Positions 14,576-15,630 of a stretch of 15,630 nucleotides of DNA are shown piece by piece. The notes beneath the pieces are model-generated. The model made no database searches and was not told where the DNA came from. It saw nothing but the letters and a program-made list of their open reading frames with translations. Position numbers and translations under genes: made by a program. Positions within the stretch are counted from its first letter, which is position 1; each line of letters starts with the position of its first letter. Source of the DNA: Sandaracinaceae bacterium. GTDB taxonomy: Bacteria > Myxococcota_A > Polyangia > Polyangiales > Sandaracinaceae. The DNA lies in the NCBI GenBank assembly GCA_025056955.1, contig JANWYL010000044.1:1-15630 (forward strand). Reading direction: 5' to 3'.

Positions 14576-15479
14576 GGTGTTGGGGAGCAGGCTGCCAAAT
14601 CACTCCCTCCCTTCGCATCACCTTTTCATCTCCCCTAAAAGCAGGGTGGGCCATCCGCTCGAAGTAGAGAATGCCAGTAAAGAGCGCAATCAGGCCATCC
14701 GCCAGGTCATTGTCAGAGGGTGACGATCGATAGGTGATTGAGCGTGCAAGGATGGGGGGATCGGTTTCGAGTGCGATCCCGCGGGCTTCCATTTGGCGAA
14801 TTGCGAGATCAACCGCCTTTTTTGCCTGGCCCTTGTATGAGTGGAGACCAAAGGAAGAAAGGGTGGCACGTGGGTAAACCTCGATAATGGATGGGGTGGA
14901 TTCATATGCATCAAAGGGGATAACCCGGTAAAGCCCTCTCTTGCGCAAGTGATAAATGATTGCGTGCCCCAAGATGGTCATGTTGAAGATGCAAGGGAAG
15001 GCGCTTTTCAGGGGAGGTTGGCTTCGGGTGATGCGATCGGTCATGCGTTTCTCCCAAATCCAATTCCGCTCTGATGGATCGCGCCACCTTTCAAAAGGCT
15101 TGAAATCCAAGGGATCTTTCAAGGGGAGCCGGTCGGCAACCGCTGCGCTAAAGTGCCACCAGCTTCCAAAGGGGTGGGGATGGTTGATCAGTTTGGCGAA
15201 GCGTGGGTGATCGAGGAGGGATATTGGCAATCCAATTGGGCAATCGATTGCAACCAAAGCAAATGGAAAAGAAAGGAGCAGTTCCAGAAGCTCAATGGCG
15301 CTCCAGCCAGGAGGATCCCGCATGAGGTGAAGGTTTATGCCTCTGAGGGCGATGTGATAATGGCGAGGTTGCACCCGCTCTCCTGCGACAACGATGATTT
15401 TTTTGCGCTGTGCCCTGCCCTGCGAAGGCGCACCAAAATCAATCCCAAGGAGGATTTCTTGCGCTTGTGGGGAGGACAT
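14553..15479 (-). CDS. DUF429 family protein (predicted RNase H-like fold)
   Basis: From the ATG at 15479 this is a 308-residue cytoplasmic protein. Motifs of the DUF429 family are LGIDFGAP (D14), AIDCPIGLP (D79), IIEVYPRATL (E200) and DNDLADGLIAL (D258, D261). The spaced acidic residues fit the RNase H-like nuclease fold predicted for the family, but no biochemical role is established, so nuclease activity is inferred. A GTG at 15494 would add five residues. It follows an unidentified gene by 15-30 bp on the same strand, suggesting an operon, and its last 23 bp overlap the halogenase-like gene in convergent orientation. Confidence 0.8.
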   Translation of the reverse strand: MSSPQAQEILLGIDFGAPSQGRAQRKKIIVVAGERVQPRHYHIALRGINLHLMRDPPGWSAIELLELLLSFPFALVAIDCPIGLPISLLDHPRFAKLINHPHPFGSWWHFSAAVADRLPLKDPLDFKPFERWRDPSERNWIWEKRMTDRITRSQPPLKSAFPCIFNMTILGHAIIYHLRKRGLYRVIPFDAYESTPSIIEVYPRATLSSFGLHSYKGQAKKAVDLAIRQMEARGIALETDPPILARSITYRSSPSDNDLADGLIALFTGILYFERMAHPAFRGDEKVMRREGVIWQPAPQHLKQIQRV

Positions 15480-15499
15480 TCCCGATGAGGCCACTGATA

Positions 15500-15511
15500 A
15501 GCGCTTGCGCT
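15500..15511. repeat. Inverted repeat upstream of the DUF429 gene
   Basis: AGCGC-TT-GCGCT is a perfect 5-bp inverted repeat with a 2-base centre. It overlaps the stop codon of the upstream partial gene and lies just before the GTG/ATG starts of the DUF429 gene. It could be a regulator site or a small hairpin, or chance. Confidence 0.3.
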
Positions 15512-15630
15512 AGGAGCCCATCTCATCGGAGGGGTTGGGGTGGGGAGGTGCAGAAAGCTCGCCGCCAGAGCTTAGGCCTGTCCGAAGCACGGCTTCAAGG
15601 CGTTGGCGCAATAGGACTGGCTCAACGGAT
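15510..15630 (-). CDS. C-terminal end of an unidentified protein (truncated by window edge)
   Basis: On the minus strand a frame is open from the window edge for 39 codons to a TAG at 15510-15512. It encodes SVEPVLLRQRLEAVLRTGLS and then a Gly/Ser/Pro-rich acidic tail ending in SDEMGS. A helix followed by a disordered tail is a plausible C-terminus, and codon use resembles the neighbours. Its stop is 15-30 bp before the DUF429 start, consistent with an operon. Too little is present to name a family. Confidence 0.5.
   Translation of the reverse strand, partial: SVEPVLLRQRLEAVLRTGLSSGGELSAPPHPNPSDEMGS

Noticed and set aside
1..15630. Defence island, prophage, insertion sequence or CRISPR array
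   Set aside because: No integrase, transposase, phage structural, nuclease-helicase or regularly spaced repeat signature was seen on either strand. The DUF429 protein alone is not enough to claim a defence system.

Overview
The window comes from a moderately G+C-rich, gene-dense Gram-negative genome, most likely a member of the Myxococcota (former Deltaproteobacteria). The best clues are a secreted matrixin-type protease ending in a Cys-Gly-Cys / hydrophobic helix / Lys-Arg tail that looks like the MYXO-CTERM sorting signal, an OmpA-family envelope protein fused to carboxypeptidase-regulatory-like domains, a LolA lipoprotein carrier, and a GH5 enzyme with an Asp-rich lipoprotein-like N-terminus. 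This placement is inferred from gene content only. No tRNA, rRNA, CRISPR array or insertion sequence was seen.

Layout. Positions 1-3860 (+) hold an envelope and secretion group: a 5'-truncated OmpA-family protein, a secreted protein of unknown function, and a matrixin metalloprotease translationally coupled to it. Positions 3787-6496 (-) hold a compact three-gene operon, transcribed as a TRAP-type periplasmic binding protein, then a phospholipase/carboxylesterase-like serine hydrolase, then a metallo-beta-lactamase-fold hydrolase of the lactonase-like type. Positions 6552-9548 (+) hold a pair resembling DprE1 and DprE2 (the polyprenyl-phosphoryl-ribose 2'-epimerase couple known from mycobacterial arabinan synthesis), followed by lexA with its own plausible promoter. 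Positions 9608-11206 (+) encode a GH5 glycosidase with endoglycoceramidase-like motifs. LolA lies convergent to it (11203-11895, -). Positions 12052-14575 (+) hold nicotinamidase pncA and an unusual flavin-dependent halogenase-like protein. The right edge (-) holds the C-terminal end of an unidentified protein followed by a DUF429 protein.

All three convergent gene pairs overlap at their 3' ends (74, 4 and 23 bp), so there is almost no non-coding space between converging genes. The longest gene-free stretches are about 160 bp or less.

The points most worth following are: (1) an orphan 608-residue halogenase-like enzyme with intact flavin and WxWxIP motifs but Tyr in place of the Glu of tryptophan halogenases, and a long helical C-terminal extension; (2) the DprE1/DprE2-like pair in a Gram-negative setting, with Ala where mycobacterial DprE1 has the benzothiazinone-reactive Cys; (3) the binding protein/esterase/lactonase-like operon lacking TRAP membrane subunits; and (4) the matrixin with its coupled secreted partner. 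I did not find a clearly new multi-gene defence or mobile system.
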